Shown: piece by piece, positions 34,494 through 43,630 of the stretch
How the letters are laid out: every line of letters begins with the position of its first letter
Numbering within the stretch: the first letter of the stretch is position 1
Origin: Spirochaeta cellobiosiphila DSM 17781
Lineage (GTDB): Bacteria > Spirochaetota > Spirochaetia > DSM-17781
DNA: 64,000 nt
Direction: 5' to 3'
NCBI RefSeq assembly: GCF_000426705.1
Contig: NZ_KE384554.1
Coordinates: 682,841 to 746,840 of the forward strand
Notes under the pieces: generated by a model
The model's database searches: none
Seen by the model: only the letters and a program-made list of their open reading frames with translations
Told to the model about the DNA's origin: nothing
Program-made: the position numbers and the translations under genes

Positions 34494-36350
34494 TTAAACA
34501 TTGCCCCGTCTTAAACGCTCTGCCAAAAGGATTAATTGCCGGAGCTCTTGAGAATTTCTGGCTCTTAACCAATTGGTGGTAAAACCTTCATTCTGAACAA
34601 TCTGGGCAATAGCCATTAATGCCTGAAGATGGAAATTCCGTTCATTTTCAGAGCCTGCTAAAGCAAAAACCATATGAACAGGTTCGGCACCTTCATCGAA
34701 GAGAATACCTTTAATAGAACGGAGAACTACGATTTCAAACTCATTTTCTCCCGGGAGGATGATATGAGGTATTGCCAAACCTTTAGTAATCATTGTAGTC
34801 GATTGCCCTTCTCTCGCAAGAAAAAGCTCTTTAATTTTATCCTCTCCCATATTGTGCTTTTCTGCCAGAGCTAAGGATAAGGTATTAAACATCTCATCTT
34901 TGGACATAAAGTCCCCATAATCGATGACTTTTGCTTCATGTATCAACTCATCAAAACGGTCTTCCACAATACCATCTCTTTCACGAAGGATCCCCATTAA
35001 TTCCTTTGACAAAGACTCTGTTTGCAACTCCTGACTACTGGCCATCTCAACCATATGAATAATAGCTGAGTCTTTGGCTGATCTGGACTTGGAATATAGG
35101 AAATACCAGACCAGTGTAACCACAAGAAAAGCTCCCGTTATAAGGAGAGGGATGAGTCCCATGGCCAATATAAGCAGACTATAGATAATAATTCCCAGAA
35201 TAGGGACCAAAGGATAAAGGGGAATCTTGAATAAAGGTCTATATGAAGGAAGTTTGCTTTCACGCATAACTATGACAGCAATACAACCGAATAAGAAGAG
35301 AAGTAGCATCATCGTTGAGGCTGCTTTTACTAATTTTTCCATATCCAGACCTACAATCAGAAGTATCATAAAGACTCCTGTAGTAATAATGCTAACAACA
35401 GGAGTTTGATACTTAATGGATATTCGCCCAAAGACACCTGGAATGAGGTGATCTTCTGACATAGCTAAAGGACTTCTCGATGCAGACATAAGACCAGCAT
35501 TAGCTGTAGTAATAAAAGCCATCATTGCGGCTATTGATAGAATGATCCATCCTGGCTTTCCCAAGAAAACGGCCGCACCATCACTCAATGGAGTAAGGGA
35601 GGAACTTAAAACATTTGACTTCATAACACCGACAGTGACGAATACAGATAGAACATATAATGTAGACACAACAATATAGGAGGAGAACATCCCGAGGGGA
35701 ATATTCCTGCCCGGATCCTTAATCTCTTCAGCAATGGCGGCAACCTTTGTTAAGCCTCCATAGGAAATAAATATCAAACCTGCAGTCTGCCAAAAACTAA
35801 AGATAGGCCCCTTAGTGAAAGGGACAAAATTATGTACATCTATCTTTGGTAATCCGCCTATTAGATAGATACCAATAATTATCAATAATCCAATAACAAA
35901 ATAAACTTGAAACCGTCCTGAATGCTTAACACTGAATATATTGATCAAAATAAAGACTATTGTAAAAATAACGGCAATGATCTTAACCCCATAAGAACCT
36001 AGTCCTGGTAATAATGGTTCAAGAAAAACACCTATCCCCACTAAAGCAAAGGCACTTTTCAAACCTATAGATAACCAGGTAGATAAACCTGCAAAAGTAC
36101 CAAACAAAGGACCTAAACTCCTTTGGATATAAAAGTAGTCTCCACCTGATTTGGGCATAGCCGTTGCTAATTCTGCTTTAGTAACTAAGGCAGGGAGAAT
36201 AAAAAAGGCGGCTGCCAAATAAGCAAGAAAAACAGAAGGTCCAGCTTTACTATAAGCCATGGCAGGTAGGACAAAGAGCCCAGAAGAGATCATCGACCCT
36301 GAGGCTATAGCAAAAACTTCTAATGCACCTAATTCACGTTTGAGTTTCAA
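34494..36350 (-). CDS. APC-family permease fused to a PTS EIIA-type domain
   Basis: A 618-residue protein. Residues ~1-425 form an amino acid/polyamine permease with 12 helices ('LGALEVFAIASGSMISSGLF', 'GGDYFYIQRSLGPLFGTFAG'). After a linker, residues ~475-615 resemble a fructose/nitrogen-type PTS EIIA domain: 'LAREGQSTTMITKGLAIPHI' with the conserved phosphorylatable His, and 'PVHMVFALAGSENERNFHLQ'. The substrate is unknown. The EIIA part suggests that transport is controlled by a phosphorelay or simply by protein contact; no PTS gene is in the window. Confidence 0.88.
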   Translation of the reverse strand: MKLKRELGALEVFAIASGSMISSGLFVLPAMAYSKAGPSVFLAYLAAAFFILPALVTKAELATAMPKSGGDYFYIQRSLGPLFGTFAGLSTWLSIGLKSAFALVGIGVFLEPLLPGLGSYGVKIIAVIFTIVFILINIFSVKHSGRFQVYFVIGLLIIIGIYLIGGLPKIDVHNFVPFTKGPIFSFWQTAGLIFISYGGLTKVAAIAEEIKDPGRNIPLGMFSSYIVVSTLYVLSVFVTVGVMKSNVLSSSLTPLSDGAAVFLGKPGWIILSIAAMMAFITTANAGLMSASRSPLAMSEDHLIPGVFGRISIKYQTPVVSIITTGVFMILLIVGLDMEKLVKAASTMMLLLFLFGCIAVIVMRESKLPSYRPLFKIPLYPLVPILGIIIYSLLILAMGLIPLLITGAFLVVTLVWYFLYSKSRSAKDSAIIHMVEMASSQELQTESLSKELMGILRERDGIVEDRFDELIHEAKVIDYGDFMSKDEMFNTLSLALAEKHNMGEDKIKELFLAREGQSTTMITKGLAIPHIILPGENEFEIVVLRSIKGILFDEGAEPVHMVFALAGSENERNFHLQALMAIAQIVQNEGFTTNWLRARNSQELRQLILLAERLRRGNV

Positions 36351-36447
36351 TATGGTCTCCTATCATCCCTTTAAATATGGAATAATATGATCAATCTGTC
36401 AAAAAATACCTGTTCTATAAACGGCTTATATTTATTATAAAGACATC

Positions 36448-36954
36448 ATGGTTATATATCTATTAGGCAACTATGGAAAAGAATTTGATAACACAAGACA
36501 TAATGTGGCAAAACAAATCAAGGATTTTCTTCCCTTAAATACAGAATGGGAAAACAAATTCTCAGCTCAATATCAGAAGATTATTCATAAGGGGACCCCT
36601 CATTGGCTTATAGAATCCAAGGGGTATATGAATTTATCCGGAGAACCGATTCAAAAGTTCCTTGCTTTTTACAAAATAGAACCTCAAGAACTATTGGTCG
36701 TACACGATGATCTAGAATTGTCACTCGGTCAATGCCGCTATCAAATAGGGGGAGGATTGGCAGGACATAAGGGACTGCGTTCTATAAAACAGATGTTAGG
36801 AACCAATCAATTCAATAGGATGCGGATAGGAATTGGAAGACCACAACATGGGAGTGTATCTTCTTATGTATTAGGAAAATTCACAGAAGAGGAGCAAATC
36901 ACTTTATCCCAGTGTCTACCAAGCTGTACTACAACAGTTCTAAGTAAGCTTTAG
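36448..36954 (+). CDS. pth: Peptidyl-tRNA hydrolase
   Basis: Releases tRNA from prematurely terminated peptidyl-tRNAs. Motifs 'YLLGNYGKEFDNTRHNVA' with the catalytic His, 'VVHDDLELSLGQ' and 'GGGLAGHKGLRSIKQMLG' with 'FNRMRIGIGRP'. At 168 residues it is about 20 shorter than E. coli Pth, mostly at the C-terminus. The ATG is close to a weak ribosome binding site. Divergent from the permease-EIIA gene; the last four bases overlap the convergent hypothetical gene. Confidence 0.93.
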   Translation: MVIYLLGNYGKEFDNTRHNVAKQIKDFLPLNTEWENKFSAQYQKIIHKGTPHWLIESKGYMNLSGEPIQKFLAFYKIEPQELLVVHDDLELSLGQCRYQIGGGLAGHKGLRSIKQMLGTNQFNRMRIGIGRPQHGSVSSYVLGKFTEEEQITLSQCLPSCTTTVLSKL

Positions 36955-37412
36955 ACTCTAAGGCTTATACTTTTTGAAGTGTACCTAATTCTTTGGGGAA
37001 TAGCCTTTTCTGCTTCATAAACCAGTAAACCAAAGACATCATGAGTGAGAAAAGACTTTGTAATACGAAAACATCGTATCTGCCCCCATGGATTTTGATA
37101 AACTATTTGAACACAGCTTTTAGTGATGAATAGCAAATGAGAATCACATATCTCAATCTCAAAGATATCATCCCAGGGAATAAAATGGCCCCAGTTATGA
37201 AAAAACACAGGCTTGATACCTTCTTCATTAATAGTCAAATCACTTAATACAAGAAAAGCATATCGTCCAATGATGAGTAAACCAGACCCCATTAAGAGAG
37301 AAAAGAGAAGATGATCATACATATTTTTCTGATAAGGAGCGAAGGAAAAGAGCACGGCCAAAAGAACCAGTATCCCCCCGATGGTTAATCGGTTTTTTAC
37401 ATCCCTATTCAT
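36951..37412 (-). CDS. Hypothetical membrane protein with PH-like domain
   Basis: About 153 residues with two membrane helices ('IGGILVLLAVLFSFAPYQ' and 'LLFSLLMGSGLLIIGRYAFL') followed by a beta-rich stretch ('LTINEEGIKPVFF', 'GHFIPWDDIFEIEI') that resembles the bacterial PH-type domain found after paired helices. ATG 37412 is used because GGGAGG is five bases upstream; a longer reading begins at 37451. It is not a known family to me. Convergent with pth. Confidence 0.65.
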   Translation of the reverse strand: MNRDVKNRLTIGGILVLLAVLFSFAPYQKNMYDHLLFSLLMGSGLLIIGRYAFLVLSDLTINEEGIKPVFFHNWGHFIPWDDIFEIEICDSHLLFITKSCVQIVYQNPWGQIRCFRITKSFLTHDVFGLLVYEAEKAIPQRIRYTSKSISLRV

Positions 37413-37456
37413 AGGAACCTCCCTCTTAGAATTATAGATGATAAAAACCAATAGGG

Positions 37457-37523
37457 CAAAAAAAACGAGACGTCCCTGCCTCCCATCTCTTCTCTAAGAA
37501 TTTATGATGGGAGGTAACGTCTC
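37457..37523 (-). terminator. Terminator upstream of the hypothetical membrane protein gene (ends queG)
   Basis: Long imperfect stem: CGAGACGT (37466-37473) pairs with ACGTCTC (37517-37523), and inside it CCTCCCATC pairs with GATGGGAGG. On the minus strand it is followed by GTTTTTTTTG. Confidence 0.8.
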
Positions 37524-37605
37524 ACATTACAATAAGAATATACCCCATGCTTTGGAAAAAAGCAAACAATTCTGGACATTTATTAGTTAAATTTCAGTAA
37601 ATTTC

Positions 37606-38652
37606 TTAATTATTCACTAATTTACCTAATAATTGGCAGGCTTTTTTAGCAGTTTGTCCCAGAACGACGTGATCAGAAGAGATTAGAGCCTCTATTAAAG
37701 GGAGAAGATCAGTGCGTTTCTGGTTCACAGCAGCAATACAGCCATTCCTCTGTAACTGTGGTAGACCTGCTCTCATAATAGGAGATCCTCCATATTTCAA
37801 GAACTCATCACGATCCATCTTAAAAAGTTTATCCAGAGGGAATGATGGTCCCGCTTTCCATGTTAAAAAATCTTCAACCTCAGTAGGACGGGCTCGCAGA
37901 TTATGAGGACAGCAAGTCTGACATAAATCACAACCAAATATCCAGCTTCCCATAAGGGGCCATAAGGAATCGTCAATATAGCCGGAGTATTCAATGGTCA
38001 AATAGCTAATACACAAGTTACTATTCATTACCCCTTCTTTGGATAAGGCCCCTGTGGGACAGGATTGAATACAACGGAAACAACCCGAAGGACAACTTCC
38101 ATGATCACCAACAGGTTTAGATGTTTCAATTTCTATGGTTGATAGGATTTCCCCAATAAAAAAATAACTCCCCAGGGATCGGGATATTAATAAGGTATGA
38201 CGACCTACATAACCCAAATTAGCTTTAGCAGCATAATAACGTTCATCAAGAGGTCCTGAATCAGTGAATTTCCTAAAACTTTCTCCAGGATACTCAAGGC
38301 CCAGTTCTTTCACTAACTTTGTTAAGGCTTTACCTAGCACCTTATGATAATCTCTGCCCCATGCGTATAAAGCAACCTTACCTTCCCCTTCTACAATAGG
38401 TTGAGGCTTTTGATAATAATTGAGTCCTACGAAGAAAAGGCTTTTAGCCCCTTCCAGGATATTCTGGGGATGGTATTTCATAGAGGCATGTTGAGCTAGA
38501 TAAGCCATATCACCATGATACCCTTTCTGAATCCACTGCTTATACAGTTCTTCTTTATCACCATCAGGATCTGCTGGAATCGCACCCATATACTCTAATC
38601 CCAGGGCATTGGCTTTTTTCTTAATGATTTCAAAATCTATACGATTTACCAT
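37606..38652 (-). CDS. queG: Epoxyqueuosine reductase
   Basis: Cobalamin- and iron-sulfur-dependent enzyme for the last step of queuosine synthesis on tRNA. Its 348 residues carry 'FVGLNYYQKP', 'RKFTDSGPLDERYYAAKANL' and two ferredoxin-like clusters, 'CPSGCFRCIQSCPTGAL' and 'CDLCQTCCPHN'. The N-terminal 'YHGDMAYLAQHASMKYHPQN' matches the QueG family. AAGGAT precedes the ATG. Divergent from the SMUG1-type gene with 29 bases between the starts, followed by its own terminator. Confidence 0.93.
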   Translation of the reverse strand: MVNRIDFEIIKKKANALGLEYMGAIPADPDGDKEELYKQWIQKGYHGDMAYLAQHASMKYHPQNILEGAKSLFFVGLNYYQKPQPIVEGEGKVALYAWGRDYHKVLGKALTKLVKELGLEYPGESFRKFTDSGPLDERYYAAKANLGYVGRHTLLISRSLGSYFFIGEILSTIEIETSKPVGDHGSCPSGCFRCIQSCPTGALSKEGVMNSNLCISYLTIEYSGYIDDSLWPLMGSWIFGCDLCQTCCPHNLRARPTEVEDFLTWKAGPSFPLDKLFKMDRDEFLKYGGSPIMRAGLPQLQRNGCIAAVNQKRTDLLPLIEALISSDHVVLGQTAKKACQLLGKLVNN

Positions 38653-38681
38653 AAAGGTATCCTTATTCTATACTCTAGCTT

Positions 38682-39413
38682 ATGAGCAAACCAGACTTCC
38701 ACTTATTAACACAGACACTCAATGCAGAACTATCTCAACTGACTTTCAGCCAACCTGTTCACACAGTCCTTAATCCTCTGACCTATGCAGGAGATCCTTA
38801 TCTTAAATATATAGATAGGTATCTACAATCCCCTAGGAAAATAATCTACAGTGGGATGAATCCCGGTCCTTACGGTATGGGGCAGATTGGAATTCCCTTT
38901 GGAGATATTGAATCAGTTAAAAACTGGCTAAGAATAGAGGGGAAAGTCTTTCAACCTTTATACGCTCATCCTGCTAAACCCATACTGGGATTTGATTCAA
39001 CCAGGCGGGAAGTAAGCGGCAAACGTTTCTGGGGACTAATGAAGGAACTCTATGGAACAGCAGATGATTTTTTTGCGAATAACTTTGTTCATAATTACTG
39101 TCCCCTCTTATTCCTGGATGAAAAGGGTCGAAATATCACACCTGACAAACTCAAAAAAAAGGAGAAAGACCAACTCTTTCCCCTATGTGATAAATATTAT
39201 CTGGACATGCTCGCTTGGATGAACCCTGAATATTGCATTGGGATTGGGAAGTTCAGCTTATCCTATCTGGAACGAATCATTCCCAAACTCCCCTCTAATA
39301 AAGTAAAGCTTATCAATATTCCTCATCCCAGTCCTGCAAACCCAAGAGCTAATAAATTCTGGCGTGAAGATACTCTTCTCATTTTGAAACAAGAAGGTTT
39401 AATTCCCCATTAA
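38682..39413 (+). CDS. SMUG1-type uracil-DNA glycosylase
   Basis: A 243-residue uracil-DNA glycosylase superfamily member. Motif 1 is 'SGMNPGPYGMGQIGIPFG' and motif 2 'PHPSPANPRANKFW'; both match the SMUG1 subfamily (animal SMUG1 has GMNPGPFGMAQTGVPFG and HPSPRNPQANK) rather than Ung or Mug. It removes uracil, and in SMUG1 also hydroxymethyluracil, from DNA. SMUG1-like genes are sparse in bacteria. It overlaps the convergent phosphohexomutase gene by four bases and is divergent from queG. Confidence 0.9.
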   Translation: MSKPDFHLLTQTLNAELSQLTFSQPVHTVLNPLTYAGDPYLKYIDRYLQSPRKIIYSGMNPGPYGMGQIGIPFGDIESVKNWLRIEGKVFQPLYAHPAKPILGFDSTRREVSGKRFWGLMKELYGTADDFFANNFVHNYCPLLFLDEKGRNITPDKLKKKEKDQLFPLCDKYYLDMLAWMNPEYCIGIGKFSLSYLERIIPKLPSNKVKLINIPHPSPANPRANKFWREDTLLILKQEGLIPH

Positions 39414-41152
39414 GGAAGAAAACTTTTAAGATCCTGCTGTATGGCTTCTATTTTTTTGCCCACTTCTGCTTCTGCCTGTTCTAAAGTAGAACTTATATCT
39501 GTACAACAACTCCCATAGAATTTGATCTTAGGTTCAGTACCACTGGGACGTGCTGTCACAATAGAGCCATCCTTTAATAGGAATTGGAGAACATTAGATT
39601 CAGGAAGATCAATATTACGAAGAGCTTTCCCATCCATAATAGTCTCTCCTGTAAGATAGTCCTTTACCTTATCAATGGCGATTCCACCTAAGGTGCTGGG
39701 TGTTTTTGTTCTCAAGGTTTCCATTAGCCTTTCTCTATCTTCTAAACCTGCTTGGCCTTGAAAGGTATGGGTGAGAAGAATTTCTTTGTAATAACCATGT
39801 TCTGACCATAGTTCTTTTAACCGGTCCAGTAAGGATTTCCCTTGTGACTTATGGTATAAGGTCATCTCCGCAGTCATCATGGCAGCAACAACAGCGTCTT
39901 TATCCCTCACAGCAGTACCAACAAGGTATCCATAGCTTTCTTCCCCACCAAAAAGAAACTGGTAGTCTCCTTTCTCTTCAAATTGCTTAATTTTTTCCCC
40001 TATGTATTTGAACCCGGTCAAAGTTTGAAAATGGGTAGCGCCATAGCTTTCAGCAATCTTTCGTTGGAAATCAGAAGTTACAATCGTATTAACAAAGGCT
40101 GGATGCTCAGGATAATCCCCCCTTTCTTTAATGCCAGAGAAGACATAATCCGCCAATAAGGCCCCAAGCTGGTTACCTGTCACCAGACGATAGTCCTCTC
40201 CCTCAGGAATAGCAATGCCTAATCGATCCGAGTCTGGATCAGTTCCCATCACAAGATGTGCTCCTATTTTCTTACCTAAATCAAGAACCATCTTAAGAGC
40301 ACTGGCCTCTTCTGGATTAGGGAATTCAACAGTGGGGAAATCACCATTAGGCTCAGCTTGTTCTGGAACCATATTTACCTCTATTCCCAAATCAGCCAAT
40401 ACGGAGGGAACCATGGTCCCCCCTGTTCCGTGAAGAGGGGTATAAGCAACTTTTAAGTCCTTACCTAATTCCTTGATTAACTCAGGACGAATCACTTCTT
40501 TTTTAAGTTGAGCCTTATACTTGTCATCCAATTCTTTGTCTATCCAAACAAGAAGACCTTTCTCCTCTGCTTCTTCTTTCGTTAGTATCTTGGGAAGAGA
40601 GCTTACATTACGGACTTCTTCAATGATGCCTTTATCATGGGGAGGAACAATTTGGGCACCATCGGACCAATAAACTTTATAACCATTATAAGCAGCTGGA
40701 TTATGACTAGCGGTGACAACAATACCCGTAGAGGCTTTCAGTTCCCTCAAGGCAAAGGATAATTCCGGGGTAGGTCTTAACTCAGTAAACAAATAAGTCT
40801 TTATACCACTAGAACATAAAACCAAAGCAGCTTCCAGAGCAAAGAGATCACTATAATTACGGGAATCATAGGCAATGACAGCAGAAGGACTCTGAGGAAC
40901 AGCTTTATTGACATAATTAGCCAACCCCTGGGTGGCTTTACGAACAACCAAGGGATTCATACGGTTAGAACCACCACCAATGGGGCCCCGCAATCCACCT
41001 GTGCCAAAACTAAGGGAAGTATAGAATCTTTCATTAAGCTCTGGGTAATCCTCTTTTTTAAGAAGCTCTTCCACTTCCTTCTTAAAAAAGGGATGATTCT
41101 CTTTGGCTATATATTCTTGGGCTAATTCAACGATTTTTTGGTTATCCACCAA
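39410..41152 (-). CDS. Phosphoglucomutase/phosphomannomutase
   Basis: Alpha-D-phosphohexomutase of 580 residues (PGM2-like). Catalytic phosphoserine loop 'VVTASHNPAAYNGYKVY', metal loop 'GTDPDSDRLGIA', sugar loop 'FGGEESYGYLVGT', phosphate loop 'ARPSGTEPKIKFY'. It interconverts hexose 1- and 6-phosphates. It lies downstream of the mannoside operon, whose phosphorylases release mannose-1-phosphate, so feeding that product into glycolysis is plausible. A terminator and 92 bases separate it from that operon, so it has its own promoter. Confidence 0.93.
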   Translation of the reverse strand: MVDNQKIVELAQEYIAKENHPFFKKEVEELLKKEDYPELNERFYTSLSFGTGGLRGPIGGGSNRMNPLVVRKATQGLANYVNKAVPQSPSAVIAYDSRNYSDLFALEAALVLCSSGIKTYLFTELRPTPELSFALRELKASTGIVVTASHNPAAYNGYKVYWSDGAQIVPPHDKGIIEEVRNVSSLPKILTKEEAEEKGLLVWIDKELDDKYKAQLKKEVIRPELIKELGKDLKVAYTPLHGTGGTMVPSVLADLGIEVNMVPEQAEPNGDFPTVEFPNPEEASALKMVLDLGKKIGAHLVMGTDPDSDRLGIAIPEGEDYRLVTGNQLGALLADYVFSGIKERGDYPEHPAFVNTIVTSDFQRKIAESYGATHFQTLTGFKYIGEKIKQFEEKGDYQFLFGGEESYGYLVGTAVRDKDAVVAAMMTAEMTLYHKSQGKSLLDRLKELWSEHGYYKEILLTHTFQGQAGLEDRERLMETLRTKTPSTLGGIAIDKVKDYLTGETIMDGKALRNIDLPESNVLQFLLKDGSIVTARPSGTEPKIKFYGSCCTDISSTLEQAEAEVGKKIEAIQQDLKSFLP

Positions 41153-41210
41153 TGTCTCCTTACAAGAAGTGTTTTGTTACCCCCAATATAATGGAGGCCT
41201 CTATAAAAGA

Positions 41211-41237
41211 AAAGTCTTCCTCAATCAGGAAGACTTT
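41211..41237 (-). terminator. Terminator of the mannoside operon
   Basis: Perfect 11-bp stem AAAGTCTTCCT (41211-41221) / AGGAAGACTTT (41227-41237) with a 5-base loop, followed on the minus strand by TTCTTTTATAG. It lies seven bases after the GH130 stop. Confidence 0.85.
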
Positions 41238-41244
41238 ATCATTA

Positions 41245-42417
41245 CTATAGGAATTCCTTATTATTTCTAATAAGGGATATACGATCTTCCACGCTCGTTC
41301 TGGATCGCAATCGATCTTTTGGTGTGTTCTTTACATAATCCAGCATCTGTTCGATAGAAGTTTCTGCGACATGCATTCGAGTATCACTGGAAGCATAGTA
41401 GATTAGTAAACGTCCATCATCATCGAGAATAGCTCCATTACAAAACACAACATTAGATACATCACCTATCCGTTCAATACCCTTAGGTGCGATGAAATGT
41501 CCTCCTGGAGAGGCTATAACCTTTCCAGGTTCATTAAGATCAGAGAGAACAGCATAGATAACATAGCGAAGTCCTGCAGCCGTGTTACGAACACCATGCA
41601 TTATATGAAGCCAGCCCTCTTTTGTTTTAATAGGAACAGCCCCTCCTCCGTTCTTCACTTCCTTAATGGTATGATAAACTTTTGGATCCATGAGGTTTTC
41701 CTCTTTGATATGGGCATTGTCCATAGAATCGGATAGTCCCCAGCAGACACCCCCACCAGAACCTGTTGAGATAAAGCCGTCCTGAGGGCGAGTATATAAT
41801 AAGTATTGCCCTTTATAAAATTCCGGATGAAGCAGGACATTTCGCTGTTGAGGTCCAGGGGTCTTTAAGTTGGGCAGACGCTCCCAATTCTCCATGTCTT
41901 TGGTTCTTACGATTCCTGCGGCAGCTACGGCACGGGAAGTGTCTCCTTCAGGAGCATCTGGATCATGACTTTCTGCGCAAAAGATACCATAGATATATCC
42001 ATCTTCATGAGCTGTTAATCGCATGTCATACACATTGGTTTCCATGGAATCTACATCTTCCAAAAGAAGTGGTTCCCCAACAAATTCCCAATGATTGATA
42101 CCATCTGGACTCTTTGCTGTAGCGAAGAAGGATTTACGGTCATCTCCCTCTACGCGTACCACCATCATATATTCTCCCTTAAACTTAATGGCCCCTGCAT
42201 TAAAAGCAGCATTAATACCCAGACGTTCCTGAAATAAAGGATTTGTTTTAGGGTTTAGATCATATCTCCAATGAACAGGAACATGATCTTCTGTTAAAAT
42301 AGGGGCATCATATCGGTAATAGACTCCATTTGAGGGTTCTACTTTCTTAAGTTTTTTACTGATAAGGTCATTATAAGCTTTATATACAGCTTTCTTTCTA
42401 TCTTCAAATACACTCAT
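41245..42417 (-). CDS. GH130 mannosylglucose phosphorylase
   Basis: A 390-residue GH130 enzyme matching the 4-O-beta-mannosylglucose phosphorylase subgroup by length and by '[19 protein letters not shown]', '[16 protein letters not shown]', '[13 protein letters not shown]' (catalytic Asp) and '[20 protein letters not shown]'. It would cleave mannosyl-glucose with phosphate to mannose-1-phosphate and glucose. The gene before it encodes the epimerase that makes this disaccharide from mannobiose, so the pair forms the known mannobiose route. Four bases from the epimerase stop; last gene of the operon. Confidence 0.92.
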   Translation of the reverse strand: MSVFEDRKKAVYKAYNDLISKKLKKVEPSNGVYYRYDAPILTEDHVPVHWRYDLNPKTNPLFQERLGINAAFNAGAIKFKGEYMMVVRVEGDDRKSFFATAKSPDGINHWEFVGEPLLLEDVDSMETNVYDMRLTAHEDGYIYGIFCAESHDPDAPEGDTSRAVAAAGIVRTKDMENWERLPNLKTPGPQQRNVLLHPEFYKGQYLLYTRPQDGFISTGSGGGVCWGLSDSMDNAHIKEENLMDPKVYHTIKEVKNGGGAVPIKTKEGWLHIMHGVRNTAAGLRYVIYAVLSDLNEPGKVIASPGGHFIAPKGIERIGDVSNVVFCNGAILDDDGRLLIYYASSDTRMHVAETSIEQMLDYVKNTPKDRLRSRTSVEDRISLIRNNKEFL

Positions 42418-42420
42418 TTA

Positions 42421-43617
42421 TTACTCCTTAATCCTCATTATGAGTTCCATACAGGCACGTCCGTTATGATAGGGAGTCTTCCACTGTCCCCCCTTCTCAT
42501 ATTCATCCATAACAGTACCGGAAGCACGACGTCCCCAGAACCATTCCCCTTTATCATGATCAATAATGTTTTTCTTTATAAAGTCCCATGTTTTGTAGAC
42601 AGCCTCTAGATAATGAGGTTGTCCTGTCATTTGCCAGGCATTGAAAAAACCGACCATAGATTCCGCCTGGGGCCACCAGATTTTATCCTTATCCCAATGG
42701 GAACCTTCACGTTCATTATAAATACCGCCCTCTTTATCATCCCAGCCTTCAGCCAGAACCTTATTCGCCATAGACAGGACAATAGGATTATAGGTTTTGT
42801 TTAAATCCTCATCGTCCAGGACTTGGAGCGCTTCTTTAAGTAACCAACTGGCTTCAATATCATGGCCAAAGCTCACAACAGACTTAAGAGATTTCCATGA
42901 TTTATCAAAATACAGATTCATATGGTCTGTTTGAGGATCCCTGATATCTAAACATATATTCTTTATTAAACGAGTTAATGATAATTTTACCTGCGCTGTA
43001 GGATTGATGCGGTAAAAATTTGTATACCCTTCCAGAACATGAAGATTGGTATTCATTGATTTATCACAATCAATATCCACATCACTCAACGCAGTATTCT
43101 TAACAGGATTCCAGCTTTCATCTAAAGCTTCCCAATAACCACCCCATATGGGATCATAAGCATTGTCCTCTAGTACAGAATAAATATCTTGAGCTTTTTG
43201 AAGAATTTCAGGAGACTTTGTGCCTATATAATATTCACTCAAACCATAGAGAAGAAAAGCCTGGCCATATATTTGTTTATGCTTTTCTTTAGGCTCACCT
43301 TTGTAATCAGTAAGCCAATAATAACCACCATTCTCTATATCATAAAAATACTTATCCAGGAATAGTAAAGAATGCTTAGCTCCCTCAAGATATTCTTCCT
43401 TCCCAAAATGATTATAAGCCGCAGCATAGGCCCAGAGAAATCGGCTATGCATTACTAAACCTTTGGGAGCCTCCTTCTGGAGAACTCCCTGGTTATTAAG
43501 ATGACCATAGAAACCACCATTGTCCCTATCGATCATGTCCTTAAGCCAGAAAGCTAAGACGTTATCCTTAAGTTCCTTAGTTAAGGACCGTTTTAGTTCA
43601 AATAAAGTTTCTATCAT
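42421..43617 (-). CDS. Cellobiose/mannobiose 2-epimerase (AGE family)
   Basis: An (alpha/alpha)6-barrel protein of 398 residues from the N-acylglucosamine 2-epimerase/cellobiose 2-epimerase family: 'DRDNGGFYGHLNNQG', 'KGLVMHSRFLWAYAAAYNHF', 'GGYYWLTDYKGEPKEKHKQI', 'SFGHDIEASWLL' and 'KIWWPQAESMVGFFNAW' contain the active-site Arg, His and Trp residues. It converts the reducing-end mannose of beta-1,4-mannobiose to glucose. It lies between two GH130 genes with short spacers, so the substrate is very likely mannobiose. Confidence 0.92.
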   Translation of the reverse strand: MIETLFELKRSLTKELKDNVLAFWLKDMIDRDNGGFYGHLNNQGVLQKEAPKGLVMHSRFLWAYAAAYNHFGKEEYLEGAKHSLLFLDKYFYDIENGGYYWLTDYKGEPKEKHKQIYGQAFLLYGLSEYYIGTKSPEILQKAQDIYSVLEDNAYDPIWGGYWEALDESWNPVKNTALSDVDIDCDKSMNTNLHVLEGYTNFYRINPTAQVKLSLTRLIKNICLDIRDPQTDHMNLYFDKSWKSLKSVVSFGHDIEASWLLKEALQVLDDEDLNKTYNPIVLSMANKVLAEGWDDKEGGIYNEREGSHWDKDKIWWPQAESMVGFFNAWQMTGQPHYLEAVYKTWDFIKKNIIDHDKGEWFWGRRASGTVMDEYEKGGQWKTPYHNGRACMELIMRIKE

Positions 43618-43630
43618 GTCACCTCAACAC

